NCBI GenBank assembly: GCA_023554435.1
Contig: JAMJQV010000053.1
Location: forward strand, 1-7,617
Direction of reading: 5' to 3'
Source of the DNA: Gemmatimonadota bacterium
GTDB lineage: Bacteria; Gemmatimonadota; Gemmatimonadetes; Palauibacterales; Palauibacteraceae
DNA: 7,617 bases
This document shows, one piece after another, positions 1 through 6,675 of this stretch. Under the pieces are notes generated by a model. The model was not told the DNA's origin. It saw only the letters and a program-made list of their open reading frames with translations, and made no database searches. The position numbers and the translations under genes were made by a program. Numbering within the stretch: the first letter of the stretch is position 1; every line of letters begins with the position of its first letter.

Positions 1-117
1 CGAGCCCCCGGGCCCCTGCCGGGCGGAACATGTCGGACAGACGAGCAGCGCCGGATCTTCGGCGTACTCCTGCCGGCACTCGGAGCAGCGAAGTATGAAG
101 TCGGCCATCGGGTCCAT
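1..117 (-). CDS. Start of a zinc-ribbon protein, possibly threonine-synthase-like PLP enzyme (partial)
   Basis: Thirty-nine codons are open from an ATG at 117 to the left edge, 26 bases after the ygeW stop. The visible N-terminus contains LRCSECRQEY (residues 9-18) and LVCPTCSARQ (25-34), that is, two CxxC pairs 12 residues apart, as in a four-cysteine zinc ribbon. Many threonine synthases and related fold-type II PLP enzymes begin with such a short ribbon (CxxCGxEY...CPxCG), and position and operon context fit a catabolic PLP enzyme. A second in-frame ATG at 108 could be the true start. The stretch is a near-duplicate of the bases just before it (TGGACCCG repeated), and neither start has a strong Shine-Dalgarno. 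It could instead be another zinc-ribbon protein such as a regulator. The gene's existence is well supported by frame and cysteines; the family is a guess. Confidence 0.6.
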   Translation of the reverse strand, partial: MDPMADFILRCSECRQEYAEDPALLVCPTCSARQGPGGS

Positions 118-128
118 CCGGGTCCAGG

Positions 129-140
129 GTTCGGCCGAAC
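129..140. repeat. 12-base perfect palindrome in the ygeW-downstream gene gap
   Basis: GTTCGGCCGAAC reads the same on both strands and fills nearly half of the 26-base gap after ygeW. As RNA it could form only a short hairpin (four pairs with a four-base loop), and no U-tract follows, so it is not a convincing terminator. It may be chance in GC-rich DNA. Confidence 0.4.
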
Positions 141-143
141 GAC

Positions 144-1133
144 TCACATCGTGAGCGCCATCAGCGCCTTTTGAACGTGCAGTCGGTTCTCGGCCTCGTC
201 GTACACTACGGACTGCGGTCCGTCGATCACCTCGTTGGTGACCTCCCGCCCCCGGTCTGCCGGGAGTGGGTGCATGTACAGCATGTGGTCCTTGCCGAGT
301 GCCATTCGGTTCGAATCGCACCGCCAATCCGGATAGGCCTCGATCAGGCGCACGCCCTCCGCATGATCCCTCGTGTGAACCAGCGGTCCCCAGGACTTGG
401 GGATGACTACATCCGCGTCCTCGAAAGCGTCCTCGAACCGGTGCGAAATCTCGAACCGGGTCCCCGCCGCCGCCGCGTTCTGTCTCGCCTGCGCCTCGCT
501 GTCTGGAAGCAGCATGAATTCGGGCGGATAGGCAAGCGTCACGTCGAGGCCGAGCCGGGGCATCATCAGGATGAGGCTCTGTGGAACCGAGATCGGACGG
601 ACGTAGTTGGGGGCGCTCGTCCAGGCCACGCCGAGCTTGAGCCGGCGATCGCTTCCCAGCTTCTCACGGATCGTGAGGTAGTCGGCGAGGATCTGACACG
701 GGTGGTACACATCGCACTGCATGCTCAGGACGGGGACGGAGGCGTGCTCCGCCACCTCCGACAGGTAGGCGTTCCCCTCGCCGAACGCGCAGTGACGGAT
801 CGCGATCGCCTCGCCGTACCGCGACAACACGTTCGCCGTGTCGCGCGCGTTCTCGCCATGGCTGATCTGCATCTTGTCCGGGGACAGAAAGATCCCGTGT
901 CCCCCGAGCTGCGTGATACCCGTTTCGAACGAGTTTCGCGTTCGCGTGGACGAATCGAAGAAGATCATGTACAGCGTCTTGTCCTCCAGGAGCCGGGTCG
1001 GAACTCCGGCCTTCCGGTCGGCCTTGAGCCGTGCCGCGAGCGAAAACAGGGTCTCCAGCTCGTCGACGCTCCAATCCTGTGTCGACAGGAAATCCCGGCC
1101 CTTGAGGCCGGCCTCTTCGATCGAGTCGTACAC
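144..1133 (-). CDS. ygeW: YgeW-type knotted carbamoyltransferase
   Basis: A 329-residue transcarbamoylase that should move a carbamoyl group between carbamoyl phosphate and an amine, or run in reverse to make carbamoyl phosphate from a ureido compound. The carbamoyl-phosphate site is intact: STRTR (62-66), DKMQISHGE (86-94) and HPCQILAD (144-151). SAPNYVRPISVPQS (173-186) followed by DVTLAYPPEF matches the knot-forming region of YgeW and acetyl/succinylornithine transcarbamoylases, and IPKSWGP is shared with YgeW. E. coli YgeW is about 396 residues; this one is shorter, and its end (HPLPADRGREVT then FDEAENRLHxQKA-like sequence) resembles ordinary ATCases and OTCases. HPLP is the ATCase form and HCLP the OTCase form. 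The start is GTG at 1133, with AAGGGAG ending ten bases upstream; it follows the ygeY stop by five bases. The longer upstream frame lies inside ygeY and is a shadow. N-acetyl- or N-succinylornithine transcarbamoylase is a less likely alternative. Confidence 0.88.
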   Translation of the reverse strand: MYDSIEEAGLKGRDFLSTQDWSVDELETLFSLAARLKADRKAGVPTRLLEDKTLYMIFFDSSTRTRNSFETGITQLGGHGIFLSPDKMQISHGENARDTANVLSRYGEAIAIRHCAFGEGNAYLSEVAEHASVPVLSMQCDVYHPCQILADYLTIREKLGSDRRLKLGVAWTSAPNYVRPISVPQSLILMMPRLGLDVTLAYPPEFMLLPDSEAQARQNAAAAGTRFEISHRFEDAFEDADVVIPKSWGPLVHTRDHAEGVRLIEAYPDWRCDSNRMALGKDHMLYMHPLPADRGREVTNEVIDGPQSVVYDEAENRLHVQKALMALTM

Positions 1134-1138
1134 GGTCG

Positions 1139-2365
1139 TCAGGCTCCCTTCAGCTCGTGGGCCAGGCCCGCGAGAACGTCGGGCATCAGGCTGTACGCGG
1201 CGGTCGCGGTCAGCAGATCGCGCACGGCCACCCATTCCTCGGTCGTGTGCGCGAGCTCTTCCTGTCCCGGAGCGAAGCCCGCAGAGGGGATGCCGTGCCG
1301 GCCCATGGTCGCGACGCCGTTCGTGGAGAACCCCCAGCGGGAGATTCTCGGCGGGGACCCGGTGACCTCGGCCACCGTATCCGACATCCCCCTCACGAGG
1401 GGGTGGCTCTCGGCCAGAATCCACGCGGGGAATATCTTCTCCTGTCGAGCCGGCTCACCGGTCCAGCTGGTCTCGGAGTACTCGAGCAGTTCCACGGTCG
1501 CGTCCCCGATTCCGGGCAACGCACGCAATTCGGCCAGCGCATCCTCGGGTGTCTCGCCCGCCGTGAGCCTGCGGTCCACGTACAGCCGAGCGGCAGCCGG
1601 CACCGCGTTCAGCGACGCGGAGTCGCACTCGATGTAAGAGGCCACCACGGTGCCCTTGCCGAGGAACGGGTCCGCCGGGAGGCGCTCGTTCAGCGCTTCG
1701 ATGTCCTTCAGAACCGGCGCCAGCTTGTACAGGGCGTTGACACCCTCATCCGGATGGGCGGCATGCGAGGACACCCCGCGTGTCGAGATCACCGCTTCGA
1801 CCCGGCCCCTCTGGCCCCGGTAGATGCCCAGGTCCGTCGGCTCGCCGATCACCACCAGGTCCGGCCGGATTCCCTCGTTCTCGATGAGATGGAGAAGACA
1901 ATAGCCGTCACAGCTCTCTTCCATCACGGACGCGCTGAGGTAGACGGTCACCTCCTCAGGGAAGCCCTTCGCCCGGGCAATGCTCATGCCGTAGGCCATG
2001 CAGGCGACCGCAGGGAGTTCGTCGACCGCACCCCGTCCCCACACTTTGCCGTCCTCGAGCTTTCCCTCGAACGGGTCGTGGTTCCAGGCGTCGGGATCGC
2101 CGACGCCGACACAGTCGATATGACCGTCCATGAGGATGGTGAGGGGCCCCTCGCCAATACGCGCGAGGACGTTCCCCAGTCGATCGAATCGGACCTCATC
2201 GAAGCCCAGCCGCTCGTACTCTGCCCGTACGCGCCGGCACCGATCGCCCTCGTTGAGACTCTCGGCCGGAATCGCGATCATCTCGCGCAGGAACCGAACG
2301 ATGTCGTCCTCGTGTTCCGCCGCCGCTGCCAGGGCGGCCTTACCTCGCTCACTGATCCCCGTCAT
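1139..2365 (-). CDS. ygeY: YgeY-family M20 metallohydrolase
   Basis: A 408-residue di-zinc hydrolase of the M20/DapE/ArgE group, predicted to cleave an amide, acyl or ureido bond on a small molecule in the cytoplasm. Catalytic elements are complete: H82 and D84 in DGHIDCVGVGD, bridging D115 in WGRGAVDE, E149/E150 in VMEESCDGYC, E175 in GEPTDL, and H373 in ELAHTTEE. The lid/dimerisation domain carries IYRGQRGRVE and GVSSHAAHP. YRGQRGR, FLGKGT, DRRLTAGET, FSTNGV and MGRHGIP closely parallel E. coli YgeY, and the length is normal for the family. The ATG at 2365 lies 27 bases after the preceding stop, with AGGGAGG at 2380-2374 and an eight-base spacing. In the purine/urate gene set YgeY is thought to act late, before the carbamoyltransferase and lyase steps. 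The exact bond cleaved is inference. Confidence 0.92.
   Translation of the reverse strand: MTGISERGKAALAAAAEHEDDIVRFLREMIAIPAESLNEGDRCRRVRAEYERLGFDEVRFDRLGNVLARIGEGPLTILMDGHIDCVGVGDPDAWNHDPFEGKLEDGKVWGRGAVDELPAVACMAYGMSIARAKGFPEEVTVYLSASVMEESCDGYCLLHLIENEGIRPDLVVIGEPTDLGIYRGQRGRVEAVISTRGVSSHAAHPDEGVNALYKLAPVLKDIEALNERLPADPFLGKGTVVASYIECDSASLNAVPAAARLYVDRRLTAGETPEDALAELRALPGIGDATVELLEYSETSWTGEPARQEKIFPAWILAESHPLVRGMSDTVAEVTGSPPRISRWGFSTNGVATMGRHGIPSAGFAPGQEELAHTTEEWVAVRDLLTATAAYSLMPDVLAGLAHELKGA
1144..1150 (-). promoter_or_regulatory. Ribosome binding site AAGGGAG for ygeW
   Basis: On the minus strand AAGGGAG ends ten bases before the GTG at 1133 and overlaps the last codons of ygeY. No ATG is available in this part of the ygeW frame, so this site supports the GTG start. 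A CTG at 1142 is too close to the site to use it. Confidence 0.6.
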
Positions 2366-2373
2366 GCCACCCG

Positions 2374-2380
2374 CCTCCCT
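2374..2380 (-). promoter_or_regulatory. Ribosome binding site AGGGAGG for ygeY
   Basis: AGGGAGG on the minus strand lies in the 27-base gap between the PLP gene and ygeY, eight bases before the ATG at 2365. It is among the strongest sites in the operon. Here ygeY is re-initiated from its own site and not through an overlapping stop-start. Confidence 0.7.
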
Positions 2381-2392
2381 ATGTCTCCACGT

Positions 2393-3871
2393 CTACTGGT
2401 TGGCCCCGGTCCGGGTTCGAAGAGCGTCCAGCGCACCGGTGTCCGCGTTGAACTGATCGATCGCCTCGTCCCACTCGGGAATCCTGGACTGTTGGTCCGT
2501 CCAGAACGCGGGGCTCCACAATGCGTCCAGCTCCTCCACGCTCCGACCCTGCTGCTCGACCCAGGTGAAGTACTTGAGGTTGTGGATCGCCTTCCGGTCG
2601 GGATAGGTGAGCTCACGCGTGTGATCCGTGGTGACACCGAGGAGGCGACGCTCGAAGTCCACTTCGGCCGCTACCCGATCGTACTCGCCACGTTCGGCTG
2701 TGAGTTCCCGCAGGCGAGTGTGATAGAGGCAAACGGAATCCGTGAAAGAGGTGAACAGGATGTCGTTCTCATCCAGATCGAACCAGCGCGCCGTCTTGAT
2801 CGCGGCGATGAGGTTTCCGATCGACGAGATGCCGAGGAGTGGCAGCTCGTGCACGTCTCTCTCGGCCACTCCGCGCGCGAGAAGCACATCCCGACCCGCC
2901 GGCTCGTTGAACAAACGCAGCAGCCGCATGGTGGATTCGTCGTCGATGGCCACCACCATGTCGGTGTTGCGAGCGTTGTGGATCCAGGGAACGTGCTTGT
3001 CACCAATGCCCTCGATCCGGTGACCTCCGAAACCCGTCTGCAGGAGGGTGGGGCACTGCAACGCCTCGGCCGCCGTGATGCGGCAGCCCGGGTATTGCTG
3101 CTTCAGATAGTCGCCGGCCCCGAGCGTGCCCGCCGAGCCTGTCGCGCTCACCCACCCAGCCAGCCGGTCGGAGGGTCCGGCGAGCCTCTGGTAGGCCGAC
3201 ATGACCGCCGGGCCTGTCACGCCGTAGTGCCACAGGTAGTTGCCGAATTCATCGAACTGGTTGAACACGACGGCTTCCGGGCGAACCCGCCGGATCTCCC
3301 AGCAAGCGTCGAAGATCTCCTTCACGTTGCTCTCGCACCCGGGCGTCGCGATGATCTCCGCCCCCATCCGCTCCAGCCATTCGAAGCGTTCGCGGCTCAT
3401 TTCCTCGGGAAGGATCGCGATGGAAGCACATCCGAGGAGAGTGCTGTCGAACACCCCGCCACGGCAGTAGTTGCCGGTGGAGGGCCACACGGCCCGGTGC
3501 GTCGTCGGGTCGAACTCGCCGGTGACGAGACGGGGGACCAGACAACCGAAGGCCGCGCCCACCTTGTGCGCTCCCGTCGGGAATCGCTCGCCGACCAGGC
3601 CCACGATGCGTGCACGGACTCCCGTCAGCTCGGACGGAATCTCGAGCGCGTTCACCGCGCCGAACCCACCCGATCCACGGTGATTGCGCCACGTGATCCG
3701 AAACAGGTTCAGCGGATCCGGCGTCTGCATGTCGAGGTCGACGAGTGCTTCCGCGACGGAACGGTCCACCCCGGAAGGGTCCCTCTGCTGCGCCAGGGTC
3801 GGGATCAGCACGCCCCGTTCACGGCACCGGGCCACCGCGCGATCCCGGGCGGCCGAGTCGACGATCTTCAT
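2393..3871 (-). CDS. Fold-type II PLP-dependent enzyme in the YgeX/DpaL position
   Basis: A 492-residue pyridoxal-phosphate enzyme of the tryptophan synthase beta/cysteine synthase fold. K103 in PTGAHKVGAAF is the probable Schiff-base lysine, in a context like the TGAHK of TrpB. STGNYCRGG (131-139) matches the substrate-binding S/T-x-G-N loop. ATGSAGTLGAG (243-253) is the glycine-rich phosphate loop, GGHRIEGIG (282-290) resembles the cysteine synthase segment, and GISSIGNLIAAI (348-358) follows. A further roughly 110 residues after residue 380 lie beyond the usual fold. In E. coli this slot holds YgeX (DpaL, about 398 residues), which cleaves 2,3-diaminopropionate to pyruvate and ammonia. The DpaL motifs around its lysine (KDES..RFGLNAFK) are absent here, so this is not a clear orthologue. 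A lyase or replacement acting on an amino- or ureido-substituted amino acid is plausible but unproven. The ATG at 3871 overlaps the ssnA stop and has AAGGAG eight bases upstream; the open frame beyond it is only a shadow inside ssnA. Confidence 0.85.
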   Translation of the reverse strand: MKIVDSAARDRAVARCRERGVLIPTLAQQRDPSGVDRSVAEALVDLDMQTPDPLNLFRITWRNHRGSGGFGAVNALEIPSELTGVRARIVGLVGERFPTGAHKVGAAFGCLVPRLVTGEFDPTTHRAVWPSTGNYCRGGVFDSTLLGCASIAILPEEMSRERFEWLERMGAEIIATPGCESNVKEIFDACWEIRRVRPEAVVFNQFDEFGNYLWHYGVTGPAVMSAYQRLAGPSDRLAGWVSATGSAGTLGAGDYLKQQYPGCRITAAEALQCPTLLQTGFGGHRIEGIGDKHVPWIHNARNTDMVVAIDDESTMRLLRLFNEPAGRDVLLARGVAERDVHELPLLGISSIGNLIAAIKTARWFDLDENDILFTSFTDSVCLYHTRLRELTAERGEYDRVAAEVDFERRLLGVTTDHTRELTYPDRKAIHNLKYFTWVEQQGRSVEELDALWSPAFWTDQQSRIPEWDEAIDQFNADTGALDALRTRTGANQ

Positions 3872-5259
3872 CAGGCGTTCTCCTTCCCGTTCCCGGTGGC
3901 CGGGCCGAGGTAGGGCGTATTCCATTCGAGCTGGTGAAAGCGCTCCCACAGACCGGGGACCAGAGTTCGCGCCTCGTACGACAGCGCCTCGGGGTCCACG
4001 GTCGTGTGGCTGAAGTCCTCCATGACCACGCGGCCGCGGGCGATGGTGTGCCGCACGGGGGTCTCGGATACGCCGTACACGAAGGACGCGAACCAGTTCT
4101 CCGAGGTGAGCGGCGTACGCGGTGGCGAGTCCACGGCGATGATGTCGGCCGGCGCTCCAGGCGCCAACTGGCCCAGGGCCGGCTCGTCCAGGAACCGACC
4201 GGCCACCCGGGCGTTCGTCGCCAGGAGCCGGGGCACATCCCGATAGCCCAGGGTCGGATCCTCGGATCCGCCTCGCAGCCCGAGAAACGCCGCCCGCTGA
4301 GCCCTCAGTACGGCGGAGGACATCCCATCCGTTCCGAGCCCGATCGCACACCCGCGGCCAGCGGCCCTGGGGATATCGAGTCTGCCGACACCGTTGTTGG
4401 CGTTGGACTCCGGGTTGTGAATGATCGTCGCGCCGGCCGCCGCCACCCGATCATAATCGCCGTCCTCGACGTGAATGCCGTGGGCGAGAAGAGCCCACTC
4501 GTCCAGCAGTCCGTGCTGCTCGAGTCGCTGTATCGGAGTGGAGCCGAACGTGTCGCGCGAGAATCGATCGTCCACCGGGTGCTCGGCCACGTGGACATGC
4601 ACACCTGACGCCGCCGGGCGCCGGGCGGCGACCGCGGCGAGCGTACCCTCCGACACCGTGAAGCTGGCATGCAGGCCGACGACGCCCCGGATTCGCGGGT
4701 CATCGGTGTGCGCAGCGATGAACCGGAGGTTCTCGGCGATCCCCAATTCCGTTCCTTCCGGTCCATTCCGGTCCGTCACCTCGTAGCACAGCACGCCCGA
4801 AATCCCGGCGGCAGTCAATGCCTCGGCCTGAAGGTCGAGGCTGCCAACGATGCAGGATGGAGAGGCATGGTGATCGAAGACCGTCGTGCAGCCCCACCGT
4901 ACGCAATCGGCCGCGGACAGCAGGGCGGACAGGCGGACCGTGTCCGGATCGAGGGCCCGGTCGAGACGCCACCACATGCGATCCAGAATCTCGGGGAAGT
5001 CACGCATTTCGACTCCCGGATCGAGGCCGCGCGCCAGGGCCGAATAGAAGTGGTGATGGAGGTTCACGAATCCGGGCAGGATCAGGCCGCCGCGAGCGTC
5101 GAGGTAGCGCGCGGCCGGGTAGGCTTCGCGAATCTCCGCCTCCGGGCCGCTGGCCAGGATCCGCTCGCCCTCCCATGCGACCGCGCCACCGGCGATCACG
5201 GTCGGACGCTCCCAACCGCTGAGCACATGGCCGTTTCCGAGAACCGTCTGCTGGCTCAC
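3871..5259 (-). CDS. ssnA: SsnA-type metal-dependent aminohydrolase
   Basis: A 462-residue protein of the amidohydrolase superfamily, guanine deaminase/atrazine chlorohydrolase branch, predicted to remove an amino group or open an amidine in the cytoplasm. The mononuclear metal site is intact: H68 and H70 in LHHHFYS, H223 with catalytic E226 in HVHVAEH, H260 in LLAHGIH, and D311 in GTDGM. LPGFVNLHHHFYSALARG, VFDHHASPS and HNPESNANNGVG are the stretches that resemble E. coli SsnA, and the length fits that family (about 440 residues). It begins with GTG at 5259, which overlaps the upstream stop as GTGA (4 bases). A GAGGG Shine-Dalgarno at 5271-5267 sits seven bases upstream, which fixes the start. 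Its stop overlaps the next ATG by one base (TGATG). SsnA in E. coli was first noted through stationary-phase survival and later placed in the purine/urate gene set. The family assignment is firm; the substrate is inferred from context. Confidence 0.92.
   Translation of the reverse strand: MSQQTVLGNGHVLSGWERPTVIAGGAVAWEGERILASGPEAEIREAYPAARYLDARGGLILPGFVNLHHHFYSALARGLDPGVEMRDFPEILDRMWWRLDRALDPDTVRLSALLSAADCVRWGCTTVFDHHASPSCIVGSLDLQAEALTAAGISGVLCYEVTDRNGPEGTELGIAENLRFIAAHTDDPRIRGVVGLHASFTVSEGTLAAVAARRPAASGVHVHVAEHPVDDRFSRDTFGSTPIQRLEQHGLLDEWALLAHGIHVEDGDYDRVAAAGATIIHNPESNANNGVGRLDIPRAAGRGCAIGLGTDGMSSAVLRAQRAAFLGLRGGSEDPTLGYRDVPRLLATNARVAGRFLDEPALGQLAPGAPADIIAVDSPPRTPLTSENWFASFVYGVSETPVRHTIARGRVVMEDFSHTTVDPEALSYEARTLVPGLWERFHQLEWNTPYLGPATGNGKENA
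3880..3885 (-). promoter_or_regulatory. Ribosome binding site AAGGAG fixing the start of the PLP enzyme
   Basis: On the minus strand AAGGAG lies eight bases before the ATG at 3871, inside the last codons of ssnA. It decides the start of the PLP gene over the much longer upstream open frame, which only shadows ssnA. Confidence 0.75.
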
Positions 5260-6674
5260 GGGTCTACCCTCGATTCACGCTTCACGCGCCGGCCACTTCC
5301 GGCGGGGCCGAAGGACCCGGAGCCGTCCCGGCCGAGGCTGAACACCTGCTGACCCCGCACGAAAGTGCTGGTCACGCGTCCGGAGAGGGTCTTGCCCTCC
5401 AGGGGAGTGTAGCGATTCAGGTTGTGCATTTCCGTCGCCTTCACGGTCCAGGAGTCGTCCTCGTCGATCACCGCCAGGTCCGCGTCGTAGCCGGGGGCGA
5501 GTCGTCCTTTGCGGGATTCGATGCCGAAGAACGCGGCGGGGGCCGCGCAGACGACCTCCACCAGGCGGCCCAGGGAGATCCGACCCTTACGGTACCCCTC
5601 AGAGTAGAGGTAAGGCAGCAGCAGCTCTACCCCGGGCACCCCGCCGTAGTCCGTCCAGATCGATCCCGTGTGCTTCTCGTCCGGCCACTCCCCGGCCGCG
5701 TGATCCGTGGCCACGTGCTGGATATCTCCGTTGGCGACTCCTGCCCACAACCGGTCCCGGTCGGCGGCGGTCTTCACGACGGGCGCGGTCTTGAGAATCG
5801 CTCCCTGCGATGCCAGGTCCTCCTCGGTGAACTCCAGGTACTGCGGGCAGGTCTCGCCCGACAACGGCAGCCCTTCCTCGCGGGCCGCCGTGATGACGTC
5901 GAGGGCCTCTCCGGACCCGACGTGAACCACGTGGAGCCGGGCGCCGGTGCGCCGGCACAGGTCCCTGAGCGTCGAGACCGCGGATACCTCGCCGGCCGCC
6001 GGACGCGAGGCCGCGTAGTCGAGCGGCCCGTTCCTGCCCCGGGCCATCAACCGTTCCGTGAGCCCGAGGACCAGCTCACGATCTTCGGCGTGCACGCCGA
6101 CGGGTACGCCCAGGCGCCGAGTTTCCTTCAACACCGCCTCGATGCGCGCCGGCTCCAGGTCCCGAAACGTGTCCATACCGCTCAGCATGTAGACCTTGAT
6201 CGCCCCGACGCCCTCGGAAACCACGTCCTCGAGGTCGGTGACCCAGTCCTCGCGCTCCAGGGCATTCGCCGATACGCCGCCCCACAGCATGAAGTCCACG
6301 TGAGCCTTGGGCTCGATCACCGCGAGCTTCGCGTCCAGGTTCGCGCGCGATGTCACCGGGGGCAGGGAAGTGCACGGCATGTCCACGATGCAGGTTACGC
6401 CCCCGGCGGCCGCCGAGCGTGTTCCGGTCTCGAAGTTTTCCCGGTGCGTGAACCCTGGATCGTCGAAGTGCACGTGACCGTCGATCGCTCCGGGGAGCAC
6501 GAGCTGGCCCTGCAGGTCGATCCTTCGCTCGTCCGCCTCCGCCGCTCGCTCTCCGGGTCCAGTAACGGCGGTAATCTTCTCTCCCTCGATCAGGATTTCG
6601 GCCGGTACGGTGTCCGGGCCGTGGCCGGCCCGGTCATCCGCTGCCACCCGCAGGTTCACCAGTCGCGTCCGCAT
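5256..6674 (-). CDS. Cyclic amidohydrolase, allantoinase/dihydroorotase/hydantoinase-like
   Basis: A 472-residue enzyme of the amidohydrolase superfamily, predicted to hydrolyse a cyclic amide or ureide ring in the cytoplasm. Numbered from the ATG at 6674, the binuclear metal site is complete: H67 and H69 in GHVHFDDPG, the carbamylated-lysine candidate K160 in IKVYM, H195 in GVHAED, H251 in HVVHVGS and D324 in ATDHA. ETCPQYL and GVPGVELLLP are typical of allantoinases and dihydroorotases. The C-terminus returns to a small beta domain and ends in a Gly/Ser/Arg-rich tail. The position between ygfK and ssnA corresponds to HyuA (YgeZ) in E. coli. The DDPG and IVDMP segments, however, look closer to allantoinase or dihydroorotase than to E. 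coli HyuA. A GTG at 6683 in the same frame is an alternative start. The ATG is preferred because it follows the ygfK stop by one base and has GGGG eight bases upstream. The substrate is not known; a reduced or opened purine ring is the contextual guess. Confidence 0.87.
   Translation of the reverse strand: MRTRLVNLRVAADDRAGHGPDTVPAEILIEGEKITAVTGPGERAAEADERRIDLQGQLVLPGAIDGHVHFDDPGFTHRENFETGTRSAAAGGVTCIVDMPCTSLPPVTSRANLDAKLAVIEPKAHVDFMLWGGVSANALEREDWVTDLEDVVSEGVGAIKVYMLSGMDTFRDLEPARIEAVLKETRRLGVPVGVHAEDRELVLGLTERLMARGRNGPLDYAASRPAAGEVSAVSTLRDLCRRTGARLHVVHVGSGEALDVITAAREEGLPLSGETCPQYLEFTEEDLASQGAILKTAPVVKTAADRDRLWAGVANGDIQHVATDHAAGEWPDEKHTGSIWTDYGGVPGVELLLPYLYSEGYRKGRISLGRLVEVVCAAPAAFFGIESRKGRLAPGYDADLAVIDEDDSWTVKATEMHNLNRYTPLEGKTLSGRVTSTFVRGQQVFSLGRDGSGSFGPAGSGRRVKRESRVDP
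5267..5271 (-). promoter_or_regulatory. Ribosome binding site GAGGG for ssnA
   Basis: GAGGG on the minus strand is seven bases before the GTG at 5259, within the end of the amidohydrolase gene. It supports a GTG start overlapping the upstream stop by four bases. Confidence 0.65.
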
Positions 6675-6675
6675 G

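Noticed and set aside
118..143. Possible terminator at the palindrome after ygeW
   Set aside because: The stem is too short, no U-tract follows, and another co-directional reading frame begins at once.
1134..1424. N-terminal extension of the ygeW frame
   Set aside because: It overlaps the conserved C-terminus of ygeY, including its metal-ligand His region, and its translation is Arg/Gly-rich shadow sequence.
171..1637. Plus-strand open frame of 488 codons opposite ygeW and the ygeY end
   Set aside because: It crosses two real genes on the other strand and shows no domain or convincing ribosome site.
2393..3871. Calling the PLP gene ygeX/dpaL by position alone
   Set aside because: Its lysine motif, length and C-terminal part do not match DpaL; only the position does.
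1157..3913. Very long plus-strand open frame (918 codons) opposite ygeY and the PLP gene
   Set aside because: It lies antisense to two genes with intact catalytic motifs, its translation is Arg/His/Pro-rich with no recognisable domain, and long antisense frames are expected in GC-rich coding DNA.
3872..4351. N-terminal extension of the PLP enzyme frame
   Set aside because: This part overlaps the well-conserved end of ssnA in another frame. Homology-like sequence and a strong Shine-Dalgarno begin at the ATG at 3871.
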